Positions 9,503 to 18,943 are shown, numbered from the stretch's first letter. The stretch is 64,000 bases of DNA from Dyella marensis (GCF_900112865.1 NZ_FONH01000016.1:1-64000); one strand, 5' to 3'. Notes: a model not told the origin generated them from the letters alone. Numbers and translations: made by a program.

Positions 9503-11935
9503 ATGACCAAACGACTTAAGCGGCGCCTGCCGGCGGCCGCGCTACTGCCCCTTTGCTGTATGCATGCCCTCGCCGCCTCGACGGCCTGGGCCGACGAAAC
9601 ACCCGCCGCCGACGCGGCATCGCCCGAAAAAGCCAAACAGCTGCAGCAAGTCGTCGTCACCGGAACGCGCAGCACCGACCGCACCGCTTCCGAATCCCTC
9701 GCACCGATCGACGTACTGACCCCCGCGGACCTCACCGCCACCGGCAGTACCGACCTGGCCAGCGCCCTGAGCACCCTGCTCCCCTCGCTGGACTTCCCCC
9801 GCCCCGCCATCAACGACGGCAACGACGCGATCCGGCCGGCAAGCCTGCGCGGCATGTCGCCGGACCAGGTGCTCGTACTGGTCGACGGCAAGCGGTATCA
9901 CACCACCAGCCTGGTCAACTACAACTCGGCGATCGGGCGCGGCTCGGCGCCGGTGGACCTGAACTCGATTCCCATCGCCGCCATCGATCACATCGAAGTG
10001 CTGCGCGACGGCGCGGCGGCACAGTACGGCTCCGACGCCATCGCCGGCGTGATCAATGTGGTGCTCAAGCGCGGCAGCGTCGAGGGCGGCAACAGCGTCA
10101 CCGCCAGCGGCGGCATCATGGATAAGGGCGACGGCGCGCAGAACGGCGTGCAGGGCAGCATGGGCATTCCGCTGGGTGGGCCCAACGGCAGCGCGCCGGG
10201 CTGGATGCGCGTGGCATGGAATTACCAGAACGCCATGAACACCAACCGCGCGGAGAATCGCGACAAGTCCACCACGCTGGCGGGCGCGTCCAACCCGAGC
10301 GGCATTCCGTACGAACGCTACGGCGATCCGGCAGTGAAGACCTATCAGCTGCTGCTGAACTTCGGCTACGACATCACGCCGGGCATCGAACTGTACGGCT
10401 ATCTCAACGGCAGCAAGCGCGACGTGACCTCCAACGGCTACTACCGCGCCTACAACTCCGCCCGCAACGTACCGGCGCTCTACCCGAATGGCTTCCTGCC
10501 GCAGATCGTCAACCACAGCAACGACATCGCCGCGGTACTGGGCCTGCGCGGCACCACCGCCGGCGGCTGGCACTGGGACTTCTCCGCCGATCACGGCGAG
10601 AACAACCTGGCCTTCGACATCGCCAACAGCGTCAATACCAACCTGTACTACACGCACGGCTATTCGCCGACGTATTTCAATGCCGGCACCTTCCGCAACA
10701 AGCAGAGCGTGGCGAACCTGGACCTGAGCAAGGACGTCCACGTCGGCTTCCTGCCCAACCCGGTCACGCTGGCGTTCGGCGCGGAGTACCGCAAGGAGAC
10801 CTATGTGATCGACGCGGGCGATCCGGACTCCTATTTCTTCGATCCCACCACGCTCATTCCAGGCACGACCACACCCTATGCGGGCGGCTCGCAGGTATTC
10901 CCGGGCCTGACACCCCAGGTCGCCGGCACGTTCGGCCGGCACAGCCAGGCGGCCTACGTGGATCTGGAAACGGACCTGACCAGCAAGCTGTCCGCCGGCC
11001 TGGCCGGGCGCTACGAGCACTACAGCGATGCGGGTTCGACACGCTCGGGCAAGCTCTCGGCGCGCTACCAGTTCACCGATACGTTCGCGTTGCGCGGCAC
11101 GGCCTCCAACGGCTTCCGCGCACCGTCGCTGGCGCAGCAGAACTACGAATCGGTGGTGACGCTGATCCAGAACGGCACGCTCGCGCAGATCGGCACCTAC
11201 CGCACCTCCGACCCGGTGGCGATCGCACTCGGCGCCAAGGCGCTGAAACCCGAGAAGTCGACCAACTACGGCCTCGGCGCGGTGTGGCAGCCGTGGAACG
11301 ATTTCAGCGCGACGCTGGACCTGTACCAGATCCGCGTGGCCGACGCGATCCTGTATTCGGACCAGATCGCGGTGAGCATCCCGAACAGCCAGGTCACCGG
11401 GGCGCAGTTCTTCGTCAATGGCGCCACCACGCGCACGCGTGGCGCGGACCTGATCGCCAACTACCGGATGGACCTGGACGGCTGGGGCCGGCTCAACCTC
11501 ACCGCCAGCGGCAACTACAACAAGACCAAGGTGCTCGAGGTATCCACGCCGGCCTTCGGCCGCGCCAGCGAAGGTTTGCTCACCGCGTCGACGCCGCGCA
11601 CCAAGTACGTGTTCAGCGGCGACTGGCAGCTGCAGGGCTTCGGGCTGCATGCCAACCTGACCCGTTACGGTTCGGTGATCCGCCGCGGCGACGCCGACGA
11701 CGGCAGCCAGGACCAGAAGTTCGCCGCGCGCTGGCTGCTGGACCTTTCCGCCAGCTACGCATGGCAGGCGTGGACCTTCACCGCCGGCGTCGACAACCTC
11801 ACCAACCAGTATCCGACCAAGGCCTCGCTGGCCAACGTGTACGAGGACCGCGCCGACGGCCTGCAGTATTCGTCGCTGTCGCCGTTCGGCTTCAACGGCC
11901 GCTACTGGTACGGCAAGGTTGCGTATCGCTTCTGA
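9503..11935 (+). CDS. TonB-dependent outer-membrane receptor
   Basis: An 810-residue receptor: signal peptide (cleaved after AWA, residue 30), a TonB-box-like QVVVTGTR at 49-56, a plug domain to about residue 190 with the LVDGKRY and IEVLRDGAAAQYG motifs, then a 22-strand barrel ending in aromatic F (VAYRF). Such receptors import scarce ligands using TonB energy. The receptor starts a co-directional set with an amine oxidase, a cytochrome c and a secreted RidA, so an amine, amino acid or small peptide is a reasonable guess for the ligand. An 86-nt gap with a strong hairpin separates it from the oxidase gene. Confidence 0.92.
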   Translation: MTKRLKRRLPAAALLPLCCMHALAASTAWADETPAADAASPEKAKQLQQVVVTGTRSTDRTASESLAPIDVLTPADLTATGSTDLASALSTLLPSLDFPRPAINDGNDAIRPASLRGMSPDQVLVLVDGKRYHTTSLVNYNSAIGRGSAPVDLNSIPIAAIDHIEVLRDGAAAQYGSDAIAGVINVVLKRGSVEGGNSVTASGGIMDKGDGAQNGVQGSMGIPLGGPNGSAPGWMRVAWNYQNAMNTNRAENRDKSTTLAGASNPSGIPYERYGDPAVKTYQLLLNFGYDITPGIELYGYLNGSKRDVTSNGYYRAYNSARNVPALYPNGFLPQIVNHSNDIAAVLGLRGTTAGGWHWDFSADHGENNLAFDIANSVNTNLYYTHGYSPTYFNAGTFRNKQSVANLDLSKDVHVGFLPNPVTLAFGAEYRKETYVIDAGDPDSYFFDPTTLIPGTTTPYAGGSQVFPGLTPQVAGTFGRHSQAAYVDLETDLTSKLSAGLAGRYEHYSDAGSTRSGKLSARYQFTDTFALRGTASNGFRAPSLAQQNYESVVTLIQNGTLAQIGTYRTSDPVAIALGAKALKPEKSTNYGLGAVWQPWNDFSATLDLYQIRVADAILYSDQIAVSIPNSQVTGAQFFVNGATTRTRGADLIANYRMDLDGWGRLNLTASGNYNKTKVLEVSTPAFGRASEGLLTASTPRTKYVFSGDWQLQGFGLHANLTRYGSVIRRGDADDGSQDQKFAARWLLDLSASYAWQAWTFTAGVDNLTNQYPTKASLANVYEDRADGLQYSSLSPFGFNGRYWYGKVAYRF

Positions 11936-11941
11936 CGGCAT

Positions 11942-11970
11942 CCCCTCCGCGCCCAGGCGGCGCGGAGGGG
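11942..11970 (+). other. Intercistronic hairpin between receptor and amine oxidase genes
   Basis: CCCCTCCGCG (11942-11951) pairs with CGCGGAGGGG (11961-11970) around a 9-nt loop. No T run follows, so it is not a standard terminator. Such stems often stabilise the upstream message or give unequal expression within an operon. Confidence 0.55.
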
Positions 11971-12021
11971 CGAGATGAACCGCGCACTCGCGGCATGTCC
12001 CATCCACGTCAGAGGTGATCC

Positions 12022-13641
12022 ATGCAAGACGATCTTCACAGCGTTGCCGGCGAGCGTCCGCGCTCGATGAGGCGGCGCGATCTGCTGCGCATGATCGGTG
12101 CCGCCGCCGGCGGCGCGGCGATGTACCAGGCGATGAGCAGTCTCGGCCTCGCGGCCGAATCCCCGTTCCGCGGCCAACCGCGGCTGGAGGGCGCCCCGCG
12201 CGGCGCGTCCGTGCTGGTGCTGGGTGCCGGCATCGCCGGCATGGTGGCGGCCTACGAGCTGCGCCAGGCCGGTTACCGGGTGCAGGTGCTCGAGTACAAC
12301 CGGCGGCCCGGCGGCCGCAACTGGTCGCTGCGCGGCGGCGACCGCTTCACCGAACTGGGCGGCTTTACCCAGCACTGCCAGTTTGAGGACGGGCTGTATA
12401 TCAATCCGGGGCCATGGCGCCTGCCCTATCACCACCACGGCATCCTGTCCTACTGCAAGAAACTCGGCGTGGCGCTGGAGCCGTTCGTCCAGGTCAATCA
12501 CAACGCCTACCTGCACAGCGACGGCGCCTTCGGCGGCCAGCCGCAGCGCTATCGGGCCATCAACGCCGACTACCGCGGCCACGTGGCCGAATTGCTGGCC
12601 AAGAGCACGCGGCAGGGACAGCTGGACCAAGCCGTGACGAAAGAAGACCAGGAGCTGCTGCTGGAATCGCTGCGCGAATGGGGTGCGCTGGACAAGCAGT
12701 TCGCCTACGCGCGCGGCGAAGCCAGCAGCAACCGGCGCGGCTACGACCGCGATGCCGGCGGCGGGCTCGGCGCGAAGCCGCTGCCCTCGACTCCGCTGCA
12801 GCTGAAGGATGTGCTGGGCTCCCGCCTGTGGAGCCACCTGGTGGCCGGCGAGATCTACGAGTTCCAGACCACCCTGTTCCAACCGGTCGGCGGCATGGGC
12901 CGCATCGGCGAGGCTTTCGGCCGCGAGCTGAAGGGATTGATCCGCTATGGCGCCAAGGTCACCGCCATCCAGCAGGACGAACGCGGCGTCAGCGTGGCCT
13001 ACGAGGATGCCGACACACCCGGCGCCACGCATACGGCGAGCGCGGACTGGTGCGTGTGCACCATCCCACTGTCGATCCTGGGTCAGTTGCCGCTCAATGT
13101 CGGCGCTGCCATGGCCGAGGCGATCGCCGCGGTGCCCTATGCCGCTTCGGTGAAAGTGGGCCTGCAATTCAAGCGGCGCTTCTGGGAGGAGGACGAGCAC
13201 ATCTACGGCGGCATCACCTATACGGACCTGCCGATCGCCAACATCAGCTACCCGAGCACCGGCTTCCATGGCGGCGGCAAGGGCGTGCTGCTGGGCGCCT
13301 ATATGTGGGGAGCCGATGCCTATCGATTCACCGCGATGTCGCCCGAGGAGCGGGTACGCAAGGCGGTCGAATACGGCAGCCGGATCCATCCGCAGTACCG
13401 CGACGAGTTCGAGCATGGCATCGCCGTGGGTTGGCACCGTTCGCCCTTCACTCTGGGCTGCTTCGGCGTGTGGTCCGACGCGGCGCGCGAGCGCCACTAC
13501 GACAACCTGTGCCAGGTGGACGGCCGCATCGTGCTGGCCGGCGAGCATGCCTCGTACCTGCCGGCGTGGCAGGAGGGTGCGGTGACGTCCGCGCTCGATG
13601 CCATCGAACGCATCCATCGGCGCGCGACAGGAGGCGTGTGA
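12022..13641 (+). CDS. Tat-exported flavin monoamine oxidase/dehydrogenase
   Basis: A 539-residue FAD enzyme of the flavin amine oxidase family. Residues 17-22 (RRRDLL) with the hydrophobic stretch after them form a twin-arginine signal, so the folded flavoprotein is exported to the periplasm. The dinucleotide fold VLGAGIAGM lies at 67-74, the RPGGRN FAD motif at 95-100, and the C-terminal FAD/substrate motif (LPAWQEGA) near 515. The family oxidises C-N bonds to imines. The stop codon overlaps the start of a cytochrome c gene and an exported RidA follows, suggesting that electrons go to cytochrome c rather than O2, as known for the nicotine enzyme NicA2. The substrate is unknown. Confidence 0.88.
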   Translation: MQDDLHSVAGERPRSMRRRDLLRMIGAAAGGAAMYQAMSSLGLAAESPFRGQPRLEGAPRGASVLVLGAGIAGMVAAYELRQAGYRVQVLEYNRRPGGRNWSLRGGDRFTELGGFTQHCQFEDGLYINPGPWRLPYHHHGILSYCKKLGVALEPFVQVNHNAYLHSDGAFGGQPQRYRAINADYRGHVAELLAKSTRQGQLDQAVTKEDQELLLESLREWGALDKQFAYARGEASSNRRGYDRDAGGGLGAKPLPSTPLQLKDVLGSRLWSHLVAGEIYEFQTTLFQPVGGMGRIGEAFGRELKGLIRYGAKVTAIQQDERGVSVAYEDADTPGATHTASADWCVCTIPLSILGQLPLNVGAAMAEAIAAVPYAASVKVGLQFKRRFWEEDEHIYGGITYTDLPIANISYPSTGFHGGGKGVLLGAYMWGADAYRFTAMSPEERVRKAVEYGSRIHPQYRDEFEHGIAVGWHRSPFTLGCFGVWSDAARERHYDNLCQVDGRIVLAGEHASYLPAWQEGAVTSALDAIERIHRRATGGV

Positions 13642-14078
13642 TGCAGCGAAAATCGATACTGATACTGGCCGGCGTCGCGCTGCTGCTCGCCGCAGGCGCC
13701 GCGCGGGCACAGTCGTCCGACAACGCCGGCCACGCTGGCGGCGGGCTCACGGCGGCCGACGGCGAAGCGGTGTTCCGCGGCATCTGCCAGGGCTGCCACA
13801 TGCCCGATGCCAAGGGTGCGCAAGGCGCCGGCAACTATCCTGCGCTGACCGGCAATCCGCGGCTGGCGTCGCCGCAGTACATGGCGGCCGTGATCCTGCA
13901 TGGCCGGCGCGACATGCCCTCGTTCAAGCCCGCGCCGGAAGGCGAGGAACGCTTCCTGCGCGGCACCGGCCTCAGCGATGCGCAGATCGCCGGCGTGATC
14001 AACTACATCCGCACCCACTTCGGCAACCGGTACACCGATAGCATCAGCGTCGATGAAGTCGCCGCGATGCGGCAATGA
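13641..14078 (+). CDS. Periplasmic class I c-type cytochrome
   Basis: A 145-residue protein with a Sec signal peptide (cleaved near ARA, residue 23) and one haem-attachment motif CQGCH at 49-53. M92 in DMPSF is the likely distal haem ligand. The fold is a single small class I cytochrome. Its ATG overlaps the TGA of the flavin amine oxidase gene by one base, which implies coupled translation and roughly equal amounts. It is the probable electron acceptor of that oxidase; passing electrons on to a terminal oxidase is inference. The RidA gene follows after 23 nt. Confidence 0.88.
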   Translation: MQRKSILILAGVALLLAAGAARAQSSDNAGHAGGGLTAADGEAVFRGICQGCHMPDAKGAQGAGNYPALTGNPRLASPQYMAAVILHGRRDMPSFKPAPEGEERFLRGTGLSDAQIAGVINYIRTHFGNRYTDSISVDEVAAMRQ

Positions 14079-14101
14079 TCCCTTCCCCACAGGAGTTCGC
14101 C

Positions 14102-14596
14102 ATGCGATTGCCCTCCCGCCTTGCCCTGGCTTTTCTCGCGCTTGCCGCGGCGTCCGCACAGGCGCAGGAAGTAAAGCGCTACAAGATTCCGGACAGCGAC
14201 TTCCCGATTTCCGCCGCCGTCGAAGTGCCGGCCGGCAAGGCCACCGTATACGTGAGCGGCAACGTGCCGCCGGTGGTCGACCCGAAGGCGCCCAAGGATT
14301 CGGTGGCCGCGTATGGCGACACCAGGACGCAGACCGTGGGCGTGCTCGCCGCCATCGAAAAGCAGCTCAAGGGCATGGGCCTGGGGCTGGGCGACGTGGT
14401 GAAGATGCAGGTGTTCCTGGTGGGCGACGAGGCCCATGGCGGACACATGGACTTCGCCGGCTTCATGGCCGGCTATCGCCAGTACTTCGGCACGCCGCAG
14501 CAGCCGAAACTGCCGGCGCGCTCGGCGTTCCAGATCGCGGCACTGGGCAATCCGGGATACCGGGTGGAGATCGAGGTGATCGCGGTCAGGCCGTAG
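14102..14596 (+). CDS. Exported RidA-family (Rid/YjgF) imine deaminase
   Basis: A 164-residue protein with a clear Sec signal peptide (residues 1-21, AQA site) before a complete RidA domain. RidA proteins hydrolyse reactive enamines/imines to keto compounds and ammonia, normally in the cytoplasm. The active-site arginine corresponds to R140 in LPARSAF, and the C-terminal VEIEVIAV strand has the usual acidic residues. Export is odd for the family, but it fits here: the enzyme would act on imines released by the Tat-exported amine oxidase encoded two genes upstream. The start at 14102 is preceded by AGGAG; an upstream in-frame ATG at 14075 would spoil the signal peptide. Confidence 0.88.
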   Translation: MRLPSRLALAFLALAAASAQAQEVKRYKIPDSDFPISAAVEVPAGKATVYVSGNVPPVVDPKAPKDSVAAYGDTRTQTVGVLAAIEKQLKGMGLGLGDVVKMQVFLVGDEAHGGHMDFAGFMAGYRQYFGTPQQPKLPARSAFQIAALGNPGYRVEIEVIAVRP

Positions 14597-14620
14597 GCCG
14601 CGCGCTGAAAAAGCGCGCAA

Positions 14621-14652
14621 AAAAAACGGCACCCGTGAGGGTGCCGTTTTTT
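14621..14652. terminator. Bidirectional intrinsic terminator (ridA end / sapC end)
   Basis: CGGCACCC (14627-14634) pairs with GGGTGCCG (14639-14646) around GTGA, flanked by A6 on one side and T6 on the other. It serves the convergent RidA (+) and SapC-like (-) genes. Confidence 0.9.
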
Positions 14653-14671
14653 CGCTCGCGCCGAAGCACGC

Positions 14672-15430
14672 TCAGTTCTTGGTGGCCTTGCCTTCGACCT
14701 GCTCGCGCGAGTCGAGGCGCTGGGCCACGCGGTCGATGTTGGCCAGCGACAGCAGGTGCGCATAGATCCAGCCGAACACGCCCTCGGTCAGGAACTCGTG
14801 CGAGGTCTTCGCGTCGAGCTTGCGCAGCTTCTCCTCGTTGACCACGTACAGGCCATTGAGGTTGATCGCCTTGCCGTCCTTCTCCAGACGGATGTTGCGC
14901 GGCTCGAGCAGGTCGTGCTTGCGCAGCTGCTCCATGAACCACTGCGTGCGACCCACGTGCTGCTGGAACTCGCCGAGAAAGTTCACGGCGTTCTTCAGCA
15001 TCTCGCTGTCGGTGCCGTCGTCCTGGAACAGGCGCTCGCCCTCGTCGCTGCCGAAGCCTTCATAGGCCTCGTCCAGGAACACGGTGAAGTCGTCGCCTTC
15101 CTCGCCCGCCGGCTTTTCGGCCAGCACGAACGGATAGCGGCGCACGAAGGCCGGCACGTAGGTGTTGGCTGCCCACTGGCCGTCGGCGTCGATGAACAGG
15201 TTTTCGTTCTGGCGCAGGCCCAGCAGGGCCATCGGGCCGGCTTCTTCCATGCTGCTGCCGGCGAACAGGATCGGCAGGTCGCGCGCGGCGGCGGGGAATT
15301 CCACGCCGGTCAGCGGCACCGAGTGCACGCCCGCCGCGAAACGCAGGCTGGGGATGCCCTTCAGGCGCAGATCCTTGTGTTGGGTACGGTTGAGCGGCAC
15401 CGGGCGCTCGTAGAAAAGAACTTCAGCCAC
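14672..15430 (-). CDS. SapC family protein
   Basis: A 252-residue soluble protein that I recognise as a SapC-like family member (the domain named after a Campylobacter S-layer locus). Features seen: an N-terminal Y-E-R-P-V-P-L-N segment, a central AxLGLRQNENLF region (near residues 70-80), an acidic stretch (residues about 110-145) and a helical C-terminus. No signal peptide is present. The biochemical role is not established; in alpha- and gammaproteobacteria such genes are often found near TonB-dependent receptors, as here. It has its own promoter region and a shared terminator with the amine-oxidase operon. Confidence 0.8.
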   Translation of the reverse strand: MAEVLFYERPVPLNRTQHKDLRLKGIPSLRFAAGVHSVPLTGVEFPAAARDLPILFAGSSMEEAGPMALLGLRQNENLFIDADGQWAANTYVPAFVRRYPFVLAEKPAGEEGDDFTVFLDEAYEGFGSDEGERLFQDDGTDSEMLKNAVNFLGEFQQHVGRTQWFMEQLRKHDLLEPRNIRLEKDGKAINLNGLYVVNEEKLRKLDAKTSHEFLTEGVFGWIYAHLLSLANIDRVAQRLDSREQVEGKATKN

Positions 15431-15515
15431 GTCGTTTACCTCTGCCCCGCCGTGCCGGGGTCGCCACCCAGGCTTCCCCTCCCAAACCCGGCGTCGGGTC
15501 TACAGATGAACAGCC

Positions 15516-15546
15516 ACTATATCGCAGGCCCGTGGCGAAGCGTAAA
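15516..15546 (-). promoter_or_regulatory. Putative promoter of the sapC-like gene
   Basis: Read on the minus strand: TTACGC (15545-15540) as a weak -35, an 18-nt spacer, and TATAGT (15521-15516) as a good -10, about 85 nt before the start codon. Visual call. Confidence 0.35.
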
Positions 15547-15615
15547 TCCCGGCCGGCCCGGGACAGTTTTCAGCAGCGACAAGTATTTGCACGCAATTTG
15601 CAACTAAACATGGTT

Positions 15616-15621
15616 TATGCT
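15616..15621 (+). promoter_or_regulatory. Possible -10 element upstream of the HNH gene
   Basis: TATGCT with a TGG three to five bases upstream, in an AT-richer patch that also holds two TTTGCA repeats. No good -35 was found. It lies 64 nt before the HNH start codon. Confidence 0.25.
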
Positions 15622-15684
15622 CGGGCGAACCAGCACCGTTGCATGGTCTGGACGCTCCCAAGGGTCACCTGAAGGACGGAACAC

Positions 15685-16308
15685 ATGCCGATGGAAGTTC
15701 CCATGCGGCTGATCGACGGGCCGGGAAAGGTCGCCGATCTGCATTCGACCCGCATCCTCTCGCTGGATGCCGCGGGCCGCATTCTCGACTGGATCAGTTG
15801 GCAGGACGCCGTCTGCCTGTACGTCCGCGACGCCGTCGCCTGGACCCTGGGCGACCCCTGCCTGACCGTCTACGGCGGCCACAATCGCGACCTGGGCCGG
15901 CGCAGTTCCCTGCAGCTGCATCCGATCGTGGCCAGCAGCGGCCACTGCCGCGAGCATGCGATCGAGCCGGCGCCGACCCTGACCAATACCGCCCTGTTCG
16001 CCCGCGACCGCTATATCTGCCTGTACTGCGGCGATCACTTCAGCCGCGGCGAGCTGACCCGCGACCACGTGCTGCCGATCTCCAAGAAAGGCAAGGACGA
16101 ATGGGAGAACGTGGTCAGCGCCTGCCTGGCCTGCAACCTCAGGAAGAGCAACCGCACCCCGCAGCAGGCCAACATGCCGCTGCTGGCCGTACCGTACCGG
16201 CCCAGCTGGGTGGAACACCTGATCCTGTCCAACCGCAACATCCTGGCCGACCAGATGGAATTCCTGGTCAGCCACCTGCCGCGCGACCGCCGCCACCTGA
16301 TGGCCTGA
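15685..16308 (+). CDS. HNH endonuclease family protein
   Basis: A 207-residue protein with an HNH/McrA-type nuclease module in its C-terminal half. Zinc ligands C112/C115 (CLYC) and C147/C150 (CLAC) frame the catalytic D127-H128 (TRDHVLP), and N142 and N151 lie in the helix. This pattern is common in small stand-alone HNH proteins next to DNA-repair or housekeeping genes. The N-terminal 105 residues are family-specific and not assigned. No toxin, phage or restriction gene is near, so a mobile-element role is not supported. In-frame ATGs at residues 3 and 7 are alternative starts. Confidence 0.82.
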   Translation: MPMEVPMRLIDGPGKVADLHSTRILSLDAAGRILDWISWQDAVCLYVRDAVAWTLGDPCLTVYGGHNRDLGRRSSLQLHPIVASSGHCREHAIEPAPTLTNTALFARDRYICLYCGDHFSRGELTRDHVLPISKKGKDEWENVVSACLACNLRKSNRTPQQANMPLLAVPYRPSWVEHLILSNRNILADQMEFLVSHLPRDRRHLMA

Positions 16309-16349
16309 GGACCTGAGGGGTCGGAGCCGGCTGGCGGCGTCCCCTCTTT

Positions 16350-16769
16350 CTATTCGCGCGGCTCCTTGCGCGCCTCCTCCACGATTTCCTCGAACTGGCT
16401 CAGGTCGTCCCTGGCGCCCTCGGCCAGCCGGGTGTAATGGCGGCGGATGCGCTCCAGCTGCTGGTCGTCCAGATTCTCCAGGTTCAGCAGCGCGTTATGC
16501 GCCTTGCTGCTGCAGATGAGCTCGTCCAGCTTGATCTGCAGGGCGGCGGTATCGCGGTTCTGCGTGCTCTGGATCAGGAACACCATCAGGAAGGTGATGA
16601 TGGTGGTGCCGGTATTGATGACCAGCTGCCAGGTGTCGTTGAAATGGAAGATCGGGCCGGTGATGGCCCATCCCACGATCAGCAGCACGGCCAGCAGGAA
16701 GGCTCCCGGCCGGCCGGCATAGTGCGCGGTGGCCTCGGCGAAACGCCGGAATGCGGTCGGTCGCGACAT
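16350..16769 (-). CDS. Low-affinity iron permease family membrane protein
   Basis: A 139-residue inner-membrane protein with two transmembrane helices (about residues 22-40 and 49-66) and a cytoplasmic C-terminal helix with many charged residues. The segment [16 protein letters not shown] followed by QNRDT is a hallmark of the small protein family named low-affinity iron permease (after yeast Fet4); iron transport by the bacterial members is not well shown. The start at 16769 has a GAGGGAG ribosome site; longer in-frame starts add a charged leader without support. It is divergent from dxs. Confidence 0.8.
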   Translation of the reverse strand: MSRPTAFRRFAEATAHYAGRPGAFLLAVLLIVGWAITGPIFHFNDTWQLVINTGTTIITFLMVFLIQSTQNRDTAALQIKLDELICSSKAHNALLNLENLDDQQLERIRRHYTRLAEGARDDLSQFEEIVEEARKEPRE

Positions 16770-16917
16770 GACGGGCTCCCTCGGTTCAGGATGCCCCACA
16801 CTGGCCGCCGCCACGTGGGTACGGCGTGAGATCGGCCCGGCGCCAAGCCGTACAGACAGCGTTCCTTCACGGTCCTGCCCTTGCTCCGCCCCCCCGCTGG
16901 TTCAACAATACGCAGCT

Positions 16918-18801
16918 ATGAATATTCCTACCCGCTTCGCCCACCTGGCGACGATCGAGACGCCGGCCGACCTGCGCCGCGTCCTCGACGAGGAGCTGCC
17001 GGCCGTCGCCGACGAGCTGCGCCAGTACCTGATCGAGTCCGTGGCCAGCTCCGGCGGGCATTTCGGGGCGGGGCTGGGCGTGGTCGAGCTGACTGTCGCG
17101 CTGCACCATGTGTTCGACACGCCGCGCGACCGCCTGGTGTGGGACGTGGGCCACCAGTGCTATCCGCACAAGATTCTCACCGGCCGGCGCGACCGCATCA
17201 CCACAATCAAGAAGAAGGACGGCCTGGCGCCGTTCCCGCGGCGCGAGGAAAGCGAGTACGACACCTTCGGCGTCGGCCATTCGTCCACTTCGATCTCGGC
17301 CGCGCTGGGCATGGCGATCGCCGCGCAGCGCAAGGGCGACCACCGCAAGGTGGTGGCGGTGATCGGTGACGGCGCGATGACCGCCGGCATGGCCTTCGAG
17401 GCGCTCAATCACGGCGGCGACGTCGAGCCCAACATGCTGGTCGTGTTCAACGACAACGGCATGTCGATCAGCGAGAACGTCGGCGCGCTGACCAAGATGA
17501 TGGCGCGCGCCATGGCCAGCCACACGCTCAACGCCTGGCGCGAGCGGGCCAAGCGCGCGATCCCCAAGCAGTCGTTCTTCGGCCGCTTCTTCAAGCGCTG
17601 GGAAGAGCACGCCAAGGGCATGTTCGTGCCCAGCACGCTGTTCGAGGAACTGGGTTTCCACTACACCGGCCCGATCGACGGCCACGACATCCCGCAGCTG
17701 CTGCATGCGCTGCGCATGGTCAAGGACCTGCCCGGCCCTCAGCTGCTGCACGTGGTCACCACCAAGGGCAAGGGCTACGCCCCGGCCGAGCAGGCGCAGA
17801 TCGAGTACCACGCGGTCGGCCCGTTCGATCCGCAGGCCGGCCTGGCGAAGAAAGCCGCTCCGGCCAGGCAGACTTACACCGACGTGTTCAGCGACTGGCT
17901 GTGCGACCAGGCCGCCGCCGACGAACGCCTGCTCGGCATCACCCCGGCGATGCGCGAAGGCTCGGGCCTGGTGCGCTTCTCCAAGGAATACCCGCAGCGC
18001 TATTTCGACGTGGCGATCGCCGAGCAGCACGCGGTGACGCTGGCCGCGGGCATGGCCTGCGAGGGCGCCAAGCCGGTGGTGGCGATCTACTCCACCTTCC
18101 TGCAGCGCGCCTACGACCAGGCCATCCACGACGTGGCGCTGCAGAACCTGGACGTGACCTTCGCCATCGACCGCGCCGGTGTGGTCGGTCCGGATGGCGC
18201 CACGCATGCGGGCAGCTTCGATCTGTCGTTCCTGCGCTGCCTGCCGAACATGGTGATCATGGCGCCGGCCGACGAGAACGAGTGCCGCATGATGCTCAGC
18301 ACCGGCTTCGCCTACGACGGTCCCGCGGCGATCCGCTACCCGCGCGGCACCGGCCCCGGCGTGGCGATGCACAAGGAACTGGACACGCTGCCGCTGGGCA
18401 AGGCCGAACTGCGCCGCCGCGGCCGCCGCCTGGCCCTGCTCAGCTTCGGCGCGATGCTGGCGCCGGCGGTGGAGATCGCCGCGGAACTCGACGCCACACT
18501 GGTCAACATGCGCTTCGTCAAGCCGCTGGACGAGGCGATGATCCTGGAGCTGGCCAAGACCCACGAAGCCTTCGTCACGCTGGAAGACAACGCCGTCGCC
18601 GGTGGTGCCGGGTCGGCCGTGGCCGAATGCCTGGCCGCACATGGCGTGACCTTGCCGATCCTGCACCTGGGCTTGCCCGACGTGTATCTCGAGCATGGCA
18701 GCCGCGAGGAAGTGCTGACCATGGCTGGGCTGGACCTGCCGGGGATACGCAACGCGATCCGCGCGCGATTTCCGCAGTTTGCCGCTGCCGCCTCGGCCTG
18801 A
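16918..18801 (+). CDS. dxs: 1-deoxy-D-xylulose-5-phosphate synthase
   Basis: A 627-residue thiamine-diphosphate enzyme that joins pyruvate and glyceraldehyde-3-phosphate, the first step of the MEP isoprenoid pathway. Seen: SSGGHF and [11 protein letters not shown] near the N-terminus, the ThDP motif GDGAMTAG starting at residue 150 and ending in NDNGMSI, and the catalytic glutamate E369 in [10 protein letters not shown]. Length matches the E. coli enzyme (620). It stands alone with its own promoter region, divergent from the small permease-like gene, and ends at a bidirectional terminator shared with the chitinase gene. The start ATG aligns with the family start. Confidence 0.97.
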   Translation: MNIPTRFAHLATIETPADLRRVLDEELPAVADELRQYLIESVASSGGHFGAGLGVVELTVALHHVFDTPRDRLVWDVGHQCYPHKILTGRRDRITTIKKKDGLAPFPRREESEYDTFGVGHSSTSISAALGMAIAAQRKGDHRKVVAVIGDGAMTAGMAFEALNHGGDVEPNMLVVFNDNGMSISENVGALTKMMARAMASHTLNAWRERAKRAIPKQSFFGRFFKRWEEHAKGMFVPSTLFEELGFHYTGPIDGHDIPQLLHALRMVKDLPGPQLLHVVTTKGKGYAPAEQAQIEYHAVGPFDPQAGLAKKAAPARQTYTDVFSDWLCDQAAADERLLGITPAMREGSGLVRFSKEYPQRYFDVAIAEQHAVTLAAGMACEGAKPVVAIYSTFLQRAYDQAIHDVALQNLDVTFAIDRAGVVGPDGATHAGSFDLSFLRCLPNMVIMAPADENECRMMLSTGFAYDGPAAIRYPRGTGPGVAMHKELDTLPLGKAELRRRGRRLALLSFGAMLAPAVEIAAELDATLVNMRFVKPLDEAMILELAKTHEAFVTLEDNAVAGGAGSAVAECLAAHGVTLPILHLGLPDVYLEHGSREEVLTMAGLDLPGIRNAIRARFPQFAAAASA

Positions 18802-18822
18802 TTCCTAGAAACCTCTCTCTGC

Positions 18823-18851
18823 CGTCATTCCGGCGCAGGCCGGAATCCAGT
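18823..18851. repeat. Short palindromic intergenic repeat, copy 2
   Basis: A 29-bp unit (CGTCATTCCGGCGCAGGCCGG...) with an inner stem. It is the exact inverse of copy 3 at 18944-18972; the two flank 92 bp of non-coding DNA. Confidence 0.75.
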
Positions 18852-18943
18852 AGCGATATCGCTTGATTGATGCGTCGAGGCACACGTGCCGTTTTAATGA
18901 AGCGAAGCGCCGTGCCGATGTCGCCAAACCCAATGTAATCGCC

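Noticed and set aside
9542-12007. An 821-codon minus-strand frame opposite the TonB receptor gene
   Set aside because: No domain, no start signal; the receptor on the other strand is complete.
15685-16308. HNH nuclease as part of a defence island or homing element
   Set aside because: Neighbours are housekeeping genes; no restriction, toxin, CRISPR or intron features were seen.
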